In this document: piece by piece, positions 15,815-24,179 of the stretch
Layout: the number at the start of each line of letters is the position of its first letter
How positions within the stretch are numbered: the first letter of the stretch is position 1
Origin: RGIG9114 sp045592865
GTDB lineage: Bacteria; Bacillota; Clostridia; Oscillospirales; JAGBHD01
Assembly (NCBI GenBank): GCA_045592865.1
Contig: JAZNVP010000022.1
Span: 1-44,504 of the forward strand
Reading direction: 5' to 3'
DNA: 44,504 bases
The notes under the pieces: generated by a model
Database searches by the model: none
Told to the model about the DNA's origin: nothing
What the model saw: the letters and a program-made list of their open reading frames with translations, nothing else
Program-made: the position numbers and the translations under genes

Positions 15815-17581
15815 TTAGTCCTTGAAGGGTTCTCTTGCCTTGTAGGTTGTGTGGAGAAGCTCGTGAGCTTTGTGAGAACCGGGCTTTCCGAGGAACTCTT
15901 CGTAAAGAGCGTTGATCTGAGGATTGTTGTGCGACTGACGAACTGCCTGTCTCTCATCCTCACTGTAAAGAGCTGCTGCTCTCTTAGATCTGAAGGTGTT
16001 GAGGATATCGGGGTCGCCGTAATCTCTCATTGTGGGTTTAACGAAGGGCTGACCGCCGCCTGCAACGCAACCGCCGGGGCATCCCATGATCTCGATAAAC
16101 TGATACTTGCTCTTTCCTGCACGGATCTCGTCAAGAAGAACTCTTGCGCTCTTCATTCCGTGAGCAACTGCAACCCAAACCTTAGTTCCGTCAAGGTCGA
16201 TCTCAGCCTCTTTGATGCCATCGAGACCACGAACGCACTCAAATTTAACGAGCTCGTGCTCTTTTCCGGTAACAACCTTGTAAGCAGTTCTGAGAGCCGC
16301 TTCCATAACGCCGCCGGTAGCACCGAAGATAACGCCTGCGCCGGTGTAATCACCAACGAGATCATTGTCGAACTCTTCGTCGGGGAGCATATTGAAGTTG
16401 ATTCCTGCACGTCTTATAAGCTTTGCAAGCTCTCTTGTCGTTAAAACTGCATCAACGTCTTTAAGACCGTTTGTTACGAGCTGATCTCTTTCCTTCTCTG
16501 CTTTCTTACCTGTGCAAGGCATGATGGAAACAACATACATATCCTTAGGATCGATATTATTTTTCTCTGCATAGTAGGACTTGAGAATAGCGCCGAACAT
16601 CTCGTGAGGAGATTTGCAGCTTGACAAGTGACCTAAAAGATCTCCATAGTAGATCTCAGCGTAGCTAACCCAACCGGGTGAGCAAGAAGTGATGAGCGGA
16701 AGTGCTCCGCCGTTCTTCATTCTGTCTAAAAGCTCGGTAGCCTCTTCCATAATGGTGAGGTCTGCCGCATAGTTGGTGTCAAACACCTTGTTAAAGCCAA
16801 GACGACGGAGAGCCGCAACCATCTTTCCGGTTACTGCTGTTCCAACAGGAAGACCGAACTCTTCACCGAGAGCCGCTCTGACTGCAGGAGCCGCCTGAAC
16901 AACAACGTATTTGCCAGCCTTTATAGCCTCGTCAACTCTGTCAATTTCGCTCTTTTCAGAGAGAGCGCCGGTAGGACAAACGCTTACGCACTGACCGCAC
17001 ATAATACAAGGCGAGTTAGCGAAAGATCTGTTTCCTGCAGGAGCAACGAGGGTGTTAAATCCTCTGTTTTCAAATCCGAGAACGCTAAGGCCGTGAGCCT
17101 TTTCGCATCTTGCGATACAACGTCCGCAAAGGATACATTTAGAGGTATCTCTTACGATGGACGGAGAGATCTCATCAACTGTTACGGGCGATTTTTCGCC
17201 TAAGAACATTCCTTCTCTTGCACCTGTGATCTTAGCAACGTGTAAAAGTTCGCAGTTGCCGTTTTTATCACACTGCTGACAGTTCATATTGTGGTTGGAA
17301 AGAAGAAGTTCAACCGAAGCTCTTCTTGCAGCCGCTGCCTTGGGAGAAGAAATCTTTATTTCCATTCCCTCATTAACAGGGTAAACGCAGGATGCAACCA
17401 AACCTCTTGCGCCTGTTGCCTCAACGAGACAAACACGGCAAGAACCTCTGGAGCACTCTCCGTTGTTATATGAGCAGAGGGAAGGTATCTCGTAGCCGCA
17501 TTTTCTTGCAGCTTCTAAAATGGTGGTGCCTTCCTCAACCTGATAAGGACGACCCTCGATCTTTATATTAACTAAAGCCAT
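15815..17581 (-). CDS. hydA: [FeFe] hydrogenase catalytic subunit (HydA/HndD type)
   Basis: This 588-residue subunit makes or oxidises H2 at an H-cluster. In order: a 2Fe-2S ferredoxin domain (C36, C43, C48, C51), the His-Cys3 4Fe-4S site (H97, then C101, C104, C110), two 4Fe-4S clusters (CILCGRCIARC near 149-159; CIMCGQCVSVC near 192-202), then the H-domain. H-cluster signatures are all intact: L1 TSCSPGW (C300), L2 MPCTGKKAE (C356) and L3 EIMGCPGGCVAGGGQ (C501, C505). The short tail is helical and there is no extra C-terminal 2Fe-2S domain as in Thermotoga HydA. Co-transcribed with NuoF- and NuoE-like subunits, it forms a trimeric NAD- and ferredoxin-linked, probably electron-bifurcating enzyme. 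Maturases (hydE, F, G) are not in the window. Confidence 0.96.
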   Translation of the reverse strand: MALVNIKIEGRPYQVEEGTTILEAARKCGYEIPSLCSYNNGECSRGSCRVCLVEATGARGLVASCVYPVNEGMEIKISSPKAAAARRASVELLLSNHNMNCQQCDKNGNCELLHVAKITGAREGMFLGEKSPVTVDEISPSIVRDTSKCILCGRCIARCEKAHGLSVLGFENRGFNTLVAPAGNRSFANSPCIMCGQCVSVCPTGALSEKSEIDRVDEAIKAGKYVVVQAAPAVRAALGEEFGLPVGTAVTGKMVAALRRLGFNKVFDTNYAADLTIMEEATELLDRMKNGGALPLITSCSPGWVSYAEIYYGDLLGHLSSCKSPHEMFGAILKSYYAEKNNIDPKDMYVVSIMPCTGKKAEKERDQLVTNGLKDVDAVLTTRELAKLIRRAGINFNMLPDEEFDNDLVGDYTGAGVIFGATGGVMEAALRTAYKVVTGKEHELVKFECVRGLDGIKEAEIDLDGTKVWVAVAHGMKSARVLLDEIRAGKSKYQFIEIMGCPGGCVAGGGQPFVKPTMRDYGDPDILNTFRSKRAAALYSEDERQAVRQSHNNPQINALYEEFLGKPGSHKAHELLHTTYKAREPFKD

Positions 17582-17595
17582 TTTTCTTTTCCCCC

Positions 17596-19461
17596 TTACT
17601 TCTTAACGATAGCACCGAAGCGGCAGGACGAAATACACATTCCGCACTTGATGCACTTTGTTTGATCTATAACGTAGGGCTCCTTGCCGACTACGCCGCT
17701 GATTGCATTAACGGGACACTTACGAGCACAGAGGCTACATTTCTTACACTTGTCTTCCTCGATAACGTATTGCATAAGATTTTTACAAACCTTAGCAGGA
17801 CATTTCTTGTCAACAATGTGAGCTATGTATTCGTCTCTGAAGTGAGCCATTGTGGAAAGAACAGGGTTAGCCGCAGTCTGACCGAGACCGCAGAGAGCGC
17901 CCTCTTTAATGGTCTTGCTGAGCTCTTCGAGTTCGTCAAGGTCTCTCATCTCTGCTTTACCGTCGGTGATCTTGGTTAAGATCTCAAGCATACGCTTTGT
18001 TCCGACACGGCAGGGTGTGCACTTACCGCAGGACTCGTCGCAGATAAATTCCATATAGAACTTAGCAACGTCAACCATACAGTTGTCTTCGTCCATAACG
18101 ATAGCACCGCCAGAGCCCATCATCGAGCCCATAGCAACGAGGTTGTCAAAGTCGATAACTGCATCGAGTTCGTCCTTTGTCAAGCAGCCACCACTGGGTC
18201 CGCCAGTCTGGATAGCCTTGAATTCTTTATTTCCGGGAATGCCGCCGCCGATATCGTAAACGAGTTCACGGAGGGTTGTTCCCATAGGAATCTCAACGAG
18301 ACCAACGTTGTTGATCTTACCGCCGAGTGCGAATACCTTTGTTCCCTTGGATTTCTCGGTTCCGTATTCAGCGAATTTTGCAGCGCCTTCACGGAGTATA
18401 TAAGGAACACAAGCGAGTGTTTCAACGTTGTTGATGATAGAAGGAGCGTCCCAAAGACCCTTAACTGCAGGGAAAGGAGGACGGGGACGGGGCATACCGC
18501 GTTTGCCTTCAATAGAGTTAAGAAGTGCTGTTTCCTCACCGCAAACGAATGCACCTGCACCGAGACGGATGTGAACGCGGAAGTTAAAGCCTGTTCCGAG
18601 AATGTTATCACCTAAGAGGCCTAACTCTTCTGCTTCTTTTATTGCAAGACGAAGTCTGTTAACTGCGATAGGATACTCTGCTCTGACGTAGAAGTAACCG
18701 TTCTGAGCGCCGATAGCGTATCCTGCGATAACCATACCCTCGATAACTGCAAGGGGGTTACCTTCAAGGATTGAACGGTCCATAAATGCTCCGGGGTCAC
18801 CCTCGTCGCCGTTACAAACTACGTATTTGTCGCCGTCAGGCTGAGCATAAGCGAACTGCCATTTGCGTCCGGTGGGGAATCCGCCGCCGCCGCGTCCGCG
18901 AAGACCTGCATCGAGAACCTCTTTGATAACGTCTGCTCTGTCCATCTTAAGAGCCTTTGCAAGACCCTGGAATGCACCGATACCGATAGCCTCGTCAATG
19001 CTTTCGGGGTTGATGTTTCCGCATCCGAAGAGAGCAACACGTCTCTGCTTTTTATAGAACTCGATATCGTCCTGCTTCTGAATTTTTTCGTTTGTTTTAG
19101 GATCAACGTAGAGAAGTCTTTCAACAACCTCGCCGCCGATGATATCCTTTTCAATGATCTCTTCAACGTCCTCTACCTGAACTAAACGGTAAAGAGTGTC
19201 CTCAGGGTAGATCTTAACAAAAGGACCCTGCGAACAGAAGCCGAAGCAACCAACGATGTTAACCGAAACTCTGTCGGTAAGGCCCTTAGCTGCGAGAACC
19301 TCTTCGATCTTTGCCTTTATTTCTTCAGAGTTGGAAGAAAGACATCCTGTTCCGCCGCAAAGAACCATAGCTCTTTTGTTTCCTGCGCCGGAGAATTTAT
19401 TTGCTATTGCGGAAGCACAGCTTTCATATTTAGCCTGAAACTCTTCATATGTTTTAATCAT
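17596..19461 (-). CDS. hydB: NADH-binding (NuoF-like) hydrogenase subunit HydB/HndC
   Basis: This 621-residue flavoprotein subunit has an N-terminal thioredoxin-like 2Fe-2S domain (C35, C40, C72, C76). The NuoF core follows, with a Gly-rich NADH/FMN loop (RGRGGGGFPTGRKW, near residue 195) and CGEETALL. A 4Fe-4S site comes next (SCGKCTPCRVG plus a later Cys), then a C-terminal two-cluster ferredoxin domain (CKKCSLCARKC and CIKCGMCISSC). Length and layout match HydB of Thermotoga and HndC-type subunits, where the flavin is the proposed bifurcation site. Its ATG overlaps the stop of the small subunit (TAATG), showing tight coupling; hydA follows after 14 bases. Confidence 0.95.
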   Translation of the reverse strand: MIKTYEEFQAKYESCASAIANKFSGAGNKRAMVLCGGTGCLSSNSEEIKAKIEEVLAAKGLTDRVSVNIVGCFGFCSQGPFVKIYPEDTLYRLVQVEDVEEIIEKDIIGGEVVERLLYVDPKTNEKIQKQDDIEFYKKQRRVALFGCGNINPESIDEAIGIGAFQGLAKALKMDRADVIKEVLDAGLRGRGGGGFPTGRKWQFAYAQPDGDKYVVCNGDEGDPGAFMDRSILEGNPLAVIEGMVIAGYAIGAQNGYFYVRAEYPIAVNRLRLAIKEAEELGLLGDNILGTGFNFRVHIRLGAGAFVCGEETALLNSIEGKRGMPRPRPPFPAVKGLWDAPSIINNVETLACVPYILREGAAKFAEYGTEKSKGTKVFALGGKINNVGLVEIPMGTTLRELVYDIGGGIPGNKEFKAIQTGGPSGGCLTKDELDAVIDFDNLVAMGSMMGSGGAIVMDEDNCMVDVAKFYMEFICDESCGKCTPCRVGTKRMLEILTKITDGKAEMRDLDELEELSKTIKEGALCGLGQTAANPVLSTMAHFRDEYIAHIVDKKCPAKVCKNLMQYVIEEDKCKKCSLCARKCPVNAISGVVGKEPYVIDQTKCIKCGMCISSCRFGAIVKK

Positions 19462-19949
19462 TAGTTAGCGCCTCCTTCTTTGCGGTATTCCTCAACGATT
19501 GCAGGGATATCCGAAACAGAAAGTTTAGGATAAACCTTTCCGTTAATTGTAACAGCGGGAGCAATTCCACACGCACCGATGCATCTTAATGCGTCGAGTG
19601 TGAAAAGTCCGTCCTCGGAAGTTTCTCCGGGAGCAATTCCTAAAAGCTCGGAGAACTTATCGATAACCTGCTGAGCGCCCTTAACGTAACAAGCGGTTCC
19701 TAAGCAGCAACCAATAACATATTTTCCCTTCGGCTTAAGAGAAAAGAATGAATAGAACGTAACAACACCGTAAATTTCAGCAACAGAAATTCCGGTCTTT
19801 TCCGATACGATTTCCTGAACCTCAAGAGGAATATAGCCGTATTCCCTTTGAATATCCGATAAAATCATCATCAGCGGTGTTTTTTCGTCGGCATAACGTG
19901 CACAGATCTCGTTGATCGTTGCAACTGCCGCTTCACTTAAATGTGCCAT
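19461..19949 (-). CDS. hydC: NuoE-like 2Fe-2S hydrogenase subunit HydC/HndA
   Basis: This 162-residue subunit has an N-terminal helical region and a thioredoxin-fold 2Fe-2S domain. The cluster cysteines are visible: CCLGTAC (residues about 81-87) and CIGACG (about 122-127). It passes electrons between the flavin subunit and the rest of the complex. It is the first gene of a three-gene operon. No separate HndB-like subunit is encoded, so the complex is of the three-subunit Thermotoga HydABC kind. A good Shine-Dalgarno (AAAGGGGA) precedes the start. Confidence 0.94.
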   Translation of the reverse strand: MAHLSEAAVATINEICARYADEKTPLMMILSDIQREYGYIPLEVQEIVSEKTGISVAEIYGVVTFYSFFSLKPKGKYVIGCCLGTACYVKGAQQVIDKFSELLGIAPGETSEDGLFTLDALRCIGACGIAPAVTINGKVYPKLSVSDIPAIVEEYRKEGGAN

Positions 19950-20002
19950 AATCGGTCCCCTTTTTAATAGATTTTTGTGGATCGCAACCTATGTCAATCC
20001 AT

Positions 20003-20039
20003 ACGTTATAATTTTAACAAATCGTTTCCCGATTGTCAA
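20003..20039 (-). promoter_or_regulatory. Hydrogenase operon promoter with Rex-like site
   Basis: On minus: TTGACA at 20039-20034, a 17-bp spacer, and TAAAAT at 20016-20011. Overlapping the -10 is TTGTTAAAATTATAACGT (20020-20003), which has one full half of the Rex consensus and 4 of 7 bases of the other. Rex is the NADH/NAD-sensing repressor that controls fermentative hydrogenases in many Clostridia. The spacer also contains ATCG-GGAAA-CGAT. Confidence 0.65.
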
Positions 20040-20042
20040 TAC

Positions 20043-20085
20043 AAAAAAGGCACTATTGGTGAGTATTTTCCAACAGTGCCTTTTT
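20043..20085 (-). terminator. Terminator of thrC
   Basis: AAAAAAGGCACTATTGG pairs with CCAACAGTGCCTTTTT with one mismatch, and a T run follows on minus. Confidence 0.88.
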
Positions 20086-20108
20086 ATTTATGTTGTTATT
20101 TTCTTGTA

Positions 20109-21599
20109 TTACCAGTTCTTTTCGGAAATTTTTGAAAGAACGTAGTTCTCCATCTCGCTTTTTTCTATGCAGTCGGTGTGAAGAACCGCCTTTTTCGAAA
20201 GCCCTTTAAGACCCTGAGGAATAGGAACAGAGGTCTTTTCTTCGAGTTTTTCCATCGTTTCGAACTCGTCTTTTCCCTTAGAAAGCTCTATTCCGTCGGT
20301 AACGGCACCCGAGAACTTATAGGGAGAAGCGGTAGAAAGAACGACCGAGGGGGTCTTGTCTCCCGTTTCTGCAACGTAACGGTCGAGCGCTCCGAGAGCA
20401 ACTGCGGTGTGGGTGTCAGACAGATAGCCGTAATCCCTGTAGTATCTGCCGATAGTCTTAACGGTTTCCTCATCGTCCTGGCAGAAAGCCTCGAAGGTTT
20501 TCTTGATCTCTGAGAACACTTCTTCCGAAACGGTATACTTTCCGGTCTCAGAAAGATCTTTCATCAAAGAAGCAACGTATTCAGAGTTGCAGCCCGAAGC
20601 GAGATACAAAAGTCTTTCGAGGTTGCTTGAAATCAGAATATCCATCGAAGGCGAAACGGTTTTTAAAAAGGGACGGTTTTTATTGTATTCACCCTTCTCA
20701 AAAAAGTCGGTCAAAACGTTGTTTGCGTTAGAAGCAACGATAAGCTTATTCACAGGAAGTCCCATAAGAAGCGCAACGTATCCCGCAAGAACGTCTCCGA
20801 AGTTACCCGTGGGAACGCAGAAATTAACCTTGTCGCCTAATTTTATTTCTCCACTCTCCAGAAGGTCGGCATAGGATTTAAAGTAGTAAACCACCTGAGG
20901 CGCAAGACGCCCGATATTTATTGAGTTCGCGCTCGAAAGACGAACTCCGTATTTTTCGGAAAGCTCTTCGTTACTAAGATCTCCGAAAATTTTCTTAACG
21001 CCCGACTGAGCATCGTCGAAGTTTCCCTTTATTGCGCAAACACAAACGTTGGAGCCTTCCTGGGTCACCATCTGCGCCTTCTGGACCGCACTTACTCCTC
21101 CGTCGGGATAGAAAACGATTATCTTAGTGCCCTTAACGTCCTTAAATCCTTCGAGGGCCGCCTTTCCCGTATCTCCGCTGGTAGCGGTGAGGATAACGAT
21201 ATCGTCCTCCGTGCCGTTCTTGCGAACCGCGAAGGTAAGAAGCTGAGGGAGCATCGAAAGAGCAACGTCCTTAAAGGCGCTGGTTGGTCCTCTGAAAAGT
21301 TCGAGAACGTATTTATCTCCGACCTTAACGGTGGGTGTTATATCGTCGGTCTCAAATTTATCGGTGTATGCAAGGCGAACCATCTCTTCCATTTCTGTCT
21401 CGGTATAGTCGGGAAGCAGTTTTGAAAGAATTTCTCTTGCCATTCCGAAGTAGTCCATCCTAAGAACCTTTTCGAGATCCACCCCGATTTCTTCAGAAGA
21501 ACTGAACATATAAAGACCGCCGTCGTCAGCAATTCCCTTGATAACGGCCATGGTCGGTGTTATTTGTGTCTTATTGTTTCTGGTGCTCTGGTAAAACAT
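20109..21599 (-). CDS. thrC: Threonine synthase
   Basis: This 496-residue PLP enzyme converts O-phosphohomoserine to threonine in the cytoplasm. The PLP lysine lies in GPTSAFKDVALSM, the phosphate-binding loop in TSGDTGKAA, and PTGNFGDVLAGY is a further cofactor contact. Length and the N-terminal segment (RNNKTQITPTMAVIKGIADDGGLY) match the longer bacterial/yeast-type form, not the short ~350-residue form. It is transcribed away from hom-lysC-asd, the rest of the aspartate branch, across a gap of about 100 bases. The start is preceded by AGGAG. Confidence 0.96.
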   Translation of the reverse strand: MFYQSTRNNKTQITPTMAVIKGIADDGGLYMFSSSEEIGVDLEKVLRMDYFGMAREILSKLLPDYTETEMEEMVRLAYTDKFETDDITPTVKVGDKYVLELFRGPTSAFKDVALSMLPQLLTFAVRKNGTEDDIVILTATSGDTGKAALEGFKDVKGTKIIVFYPDGGVSAVQKAQMVTQEGSNVCVCAIKGNFDDAQSGVKKIFGDLSNEELSEKYGVRLSSANSINIGRLAPQVVYYFKSYADLLESGEIKLGDKVNFCVPTGNFGDVLAGYVALLMGLPVNKLIVASNANNVLTDFFEKGEYNKNRPFLKTVSPSMDILISSNLERLLYLASGCNSEYVASLMKDLSETGKYTVSEEVFSEIKKTFEAFCQDDEETVKTIGRYYRDYGYLSDTHTAVALGALDRYVAETGDKTPSVVLSTASPYKFSGAVTDGIELSKGKDEFETMEKLEEKTSVPIPQGLKGLSKKAVLHTDCIEKSEMENYVLSKISEKNW

Positions 21600-21621
21600 T
21601 TGATTTCTCCTAATAATTATA

Positions 21622-21650
21622 TTGATTTTTACACTTTACTATGATATAAT
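21622..21650 (+). promoter_or_regulatory. Promoter of hom-lysC-asd
   Basis: TTGATT at 21622-21627, a 17-bp spacer, and TATAAT at 21645-21650, about 50 bases before hom. No attenuator or lysine riboswitch is seen in the short leader. Confidence 0.7.
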
Positions 21651-21699
21651 ACCTAAGTTAAAAAATCAAGACTTTTTTAAAAAGGGGGACGGTTTAGAA

Positions 21700-22836
21700 A
21701 TGAACATAGCACTTCTCGGTTTCGGAACCGTAGGCTTTGGGGTTTACGAAATAGCAGAAAAGGTTGACGGACTTAACATAACCTATGTTCTCGATCTTAA
21801 AAAACATGAGGGAATAAGCGCCAAAAGCGTTACTGATATAACCCCGATTTTAGAAGACGGCACGGTTGACACGGTCGTTGAGCTTATCGGCGGACTTCAT
21901 CCTGCATACGAATTTGTTAAAAAGTCACTTCTGGCAGGAAAAAACGTTGTTACCGCGAATAAGTTTTTAATATGTGAATATTACGAGGAACTGAACCGCT
22001 TGGCAAGAGAAAAGGGCGTTTCTTTAAGATATACCGCATCGGTCGGCGGCGGAATTCCTTGGCTTGTGAACCTTGAGAGAATAAAGAGAATTTCTCCTAT
22101 TAAGAGCATAACGGGAATATTCAACGGCACCACCAACTTCATTCTCGACGGCATGCATAAAAACGGAGCCGATTTTGACGATATGCTCAAAGAGGCGCAG
22201 AGACTCGGTTATGCCGAGGCAGACCCCAGCGCCGATATCGACGCGCTCGACACCGTCAGAAAGATCATAATTTCCGCAAACATCGCCTTTGACCGAGTTT
22301 TTGAGAACTCTACCGCCGACGTTTTCGGAATAAGAAACATAACCTTTAAGGATATCGAGTCGGCAGAAAAGGAAGGTATGGTTTGCCGCCTTTTAGCCTC
22401 GGCTATAAAGTCAGACGACGGCTTCTCGGTTTTCGCCGAACCCACCTTCATTTCGAAGGACTCTCCCTTCGCTAGCGTAGAAGACAGTTTCAATCGAATA
22501 TCGGTTGACTCTGAACTTGAGGGCGAGGCCGCTTTCTTTGGATACGGTGCAGGAAGATATCCCACCGCTTATGCCGTTACAAACGACCTTGTTGATATTG
22601 AAAACGGCTCCGTCGGGGAATACGGAAGGACCGACAGAACCGACAAGGCAGACAACTCGCTCACAACGAGCCGTTATTACGTCAGAACCACCGACGAAAA
22701 ACTTCTCGGTGATATAATAGACCGAACCTTCGGGAACGGGTGTGTTACGAAAGAAATTTCGGTGGGGGAGATGCACAGTCTCGCAAAGAAGCTTTTGGAA
22801 AAGGACGGCGGATTTTTCTTCGCCGCAGTTAGATAG
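21700..22836 (+). CDS. hom: Homoserine dehydrogenase, with a reduced C-terminal domain
   Basis: This 378-residue enzyme reduces aspartate semialdehyde to homoserine. The N-terminal Rossmann domain has GFGTVGFGVYEIAE, then ANKFLI. The catalytic domain has GGGIPWLVNLERI and FNGTTNFIL and later GYAEADPSADIDALD. Most Firmicute enzymes are about 400-440 residues and end in an ACT domain. Here only about 55 residues follow SRYYVR and lack the usual PGVLA core, so threonine feedback through ACT may be lost. The start is ATG 21700 behind AGGGGGA; an upstream in-frame TTG at 21622 is part of the promoter. First gene of a three-gene operon. Confidence 0.93.
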   Translation: MNIALLGFGTVGFGVYEIAEKVDGLNITYVLDLKKHEGISAKSVTDITPILEDGTVDTVVELIGGLHPAYEFVKKSLLAGKNVVTANKFLICEYYEELNRLAREKGVSLRYTASVGGGIPWLVNLERIKRISPIKSITGIFNGTTNFILDGMHKNGADFDDMLKEAQRLGYAEADPSADIDALDTVRKIIISANIAFDRVFENSTADVFGIRNITFKDIESAEKEGMVCRLLASAIKSDDGFSVFAEPTFISKDSPFASVEDSFNRISVDSELEGEAAFFGYGAGRYPTAYAVTNDLVDIENGSVGEYGRTDRTDKADNSLTTSRYYVRTTDEKLLGDIIDRTFGNGCVTKEISVGEMHSLAKKLLEKDGGFFFAAVR

Positions 22837-22848
22837 AGGTGTTAAACT

Positions 22849-24165
22849 ATGTTAAAGGTTTTAAAATTCGGCGGATCCTCTCTTGCCGATGCAGGTCAGT
22901 ATAAAAAGGTTAAAGAGATCGTCGAGGCAGACGAGGCAAGAAAGGTAGTTGTTGTTTCGGCGGCAGGAAAAAGATGCAGTTCGGACCACAAAATAACCGA
23001 TCTTCTTTACCTTTCTCACGCCCATCTTAAATACGGCGTTGAGGCAGGCAGTATTTTCGATTTAGTTGAAGAACGTTATCTCGAAATAAAAAGAGATCTC
23101 GGGCTCAAGGTTAATATCGAAGAAAACATCGCCGCTATAAAGGCGGAGATGGACAAGGATATGAGTCAGGACTATCTTGTTTCCCGCGGCGAATATCTTT
23201 CGGCTATCTTAATGGCAGACTACTTAGGTTTCCGCTTCGTTGACGCTTCGGAATGGGTAACCTTCGGTTATAACGGTGAGATAGACTATGAGGTTTCCTA
23301 TGATAAACTCAGAAACATCTCCTATGCAGGCGGAATTGTTATCCCCGGCTTCTACGGTGTTCTCCCCAACGGAGAGATCAAATGTATGACCCGCGGCGGC
23401 TCTGACATCACGGGCGCTCTCGCGGCGGCGGCTTTCGGCGCGGACGTTTACGAGAACTGGACCGACGTTCCCGGTGTTTTAATGGCAGACCCGAGAATTG
23501 TTAAAGACCCGCTTCCCATAAAAAGCCTTACCTATGAAGAGCTCAGAGAACTTTCCTATATGGGTGCGCAGGTTCTCCACGAGGCAACCGTTTATCCCGT
23601 TATGGATTCTGATATTCCTCTTAATATCAAAGATACCAACAACCCCGAGCTTCCCGGAACCATGATCCTTAAGGAATGCGACGCTTCCGACGAAACCGAT
23701 AGTTTCATAACAGGCATCGCAGGTAAAAAAGATTTCTCCATCATAAGCATCGCAAAGAGCGGTCTTTCCTCTTCAGTTGGAACCTTCAGGCAGATCGCAG
23801 AGATATTTGAAAACAATAAGGTTAATATCGAATATACCCCATCGGGCATCGACACCTTATCGATAGTTGTTTCCTCAAAGGCTTCCTCAAAGAGAATTTT
23901 CAGAATTATCGGCGAGATCGAAGAGAAGCTCAAACCCGAAACAATTAACATAACCGAAAATATTGCTATCGTTGCCGTTGTTGGCAGAAAGATGGCGTTC
24001 AACCCCGGCTCTTCGGGTAAACTGTTCGCTGCTCTCGGTCAGAACGGAATTAACATAAGAATGATTTCTCAGGGCCCCGACGAAAGAAACATCATAGTCG
24101 GAACCGATAACAAGGACTATGAGAAAACCATTCAGATCGTTTACGAAAACTTTATCAGAAAATAA
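22849..24165 (+). CDS. lysC: Aspartate kinase
   Basis: This 438-residue enzyme phosphorylates aspartate, the first step to lysine, diaminopimelate, threonine and methionine. The N-terminal kinase domain has KFGGSSLADA, VVVVSAAGK, a GEYLSA segment and the TRGGSDITGAL nucleotide/aspartate loop. Two ACT units (about residues 295-438) probably bind the feedback amino acid (IEYTPSGIDTLS; FAALGQNGINIRMISQ). It follows hom by 12 bases and asd follows by 14, so the three are one transcript. Confidence 0.96.
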   Translation: MLKVLKFGGSSLADAGQYKKVKEIVEADEARKVVVVSAAGKRCSSDHKITDLLYLSHAHLKYGVEAGSIFDLVEERYLEIKRDLGLKVNIEENIAAIKAEMDKDMSQDYLVSRGEYLSAILMADYLGFRFVDASEWVTFGYNGEIDYEVSYDKLRNISYAGGIVIPGFYGVLPNGEIKCMTRGGSDITGALAAAAFGADVYENWTDVPGVLMADPRIVKDPLPIKSLTYEELRELSYMGAQVLHEATVYPVMDSDIPLNIKDTNNPELPGTMILKECDASDETDSFITGIAGKKDFSIISIAKSGLSSSVGTFRQIAEIFENNKVNIEYTPSGIDTLSIVVSSKASSKRIFRIIGEIEEKLKPETINITENIAIVAVVGRKMAFNPGSSGKLFAALGQNGINIRMISQGPDERNIIVGTDNKDYEKTIQIVYENFIRK

Positions 24166-24179
24166 GAAAGGTGAAAAAG

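Noticed and set aside
21600..21660. TATAAT at 21621-21616 on minus as the thrC promoter
   Set aside because: It is only 16 bases from the start codon, and no -35 fits at 16-18 bp.
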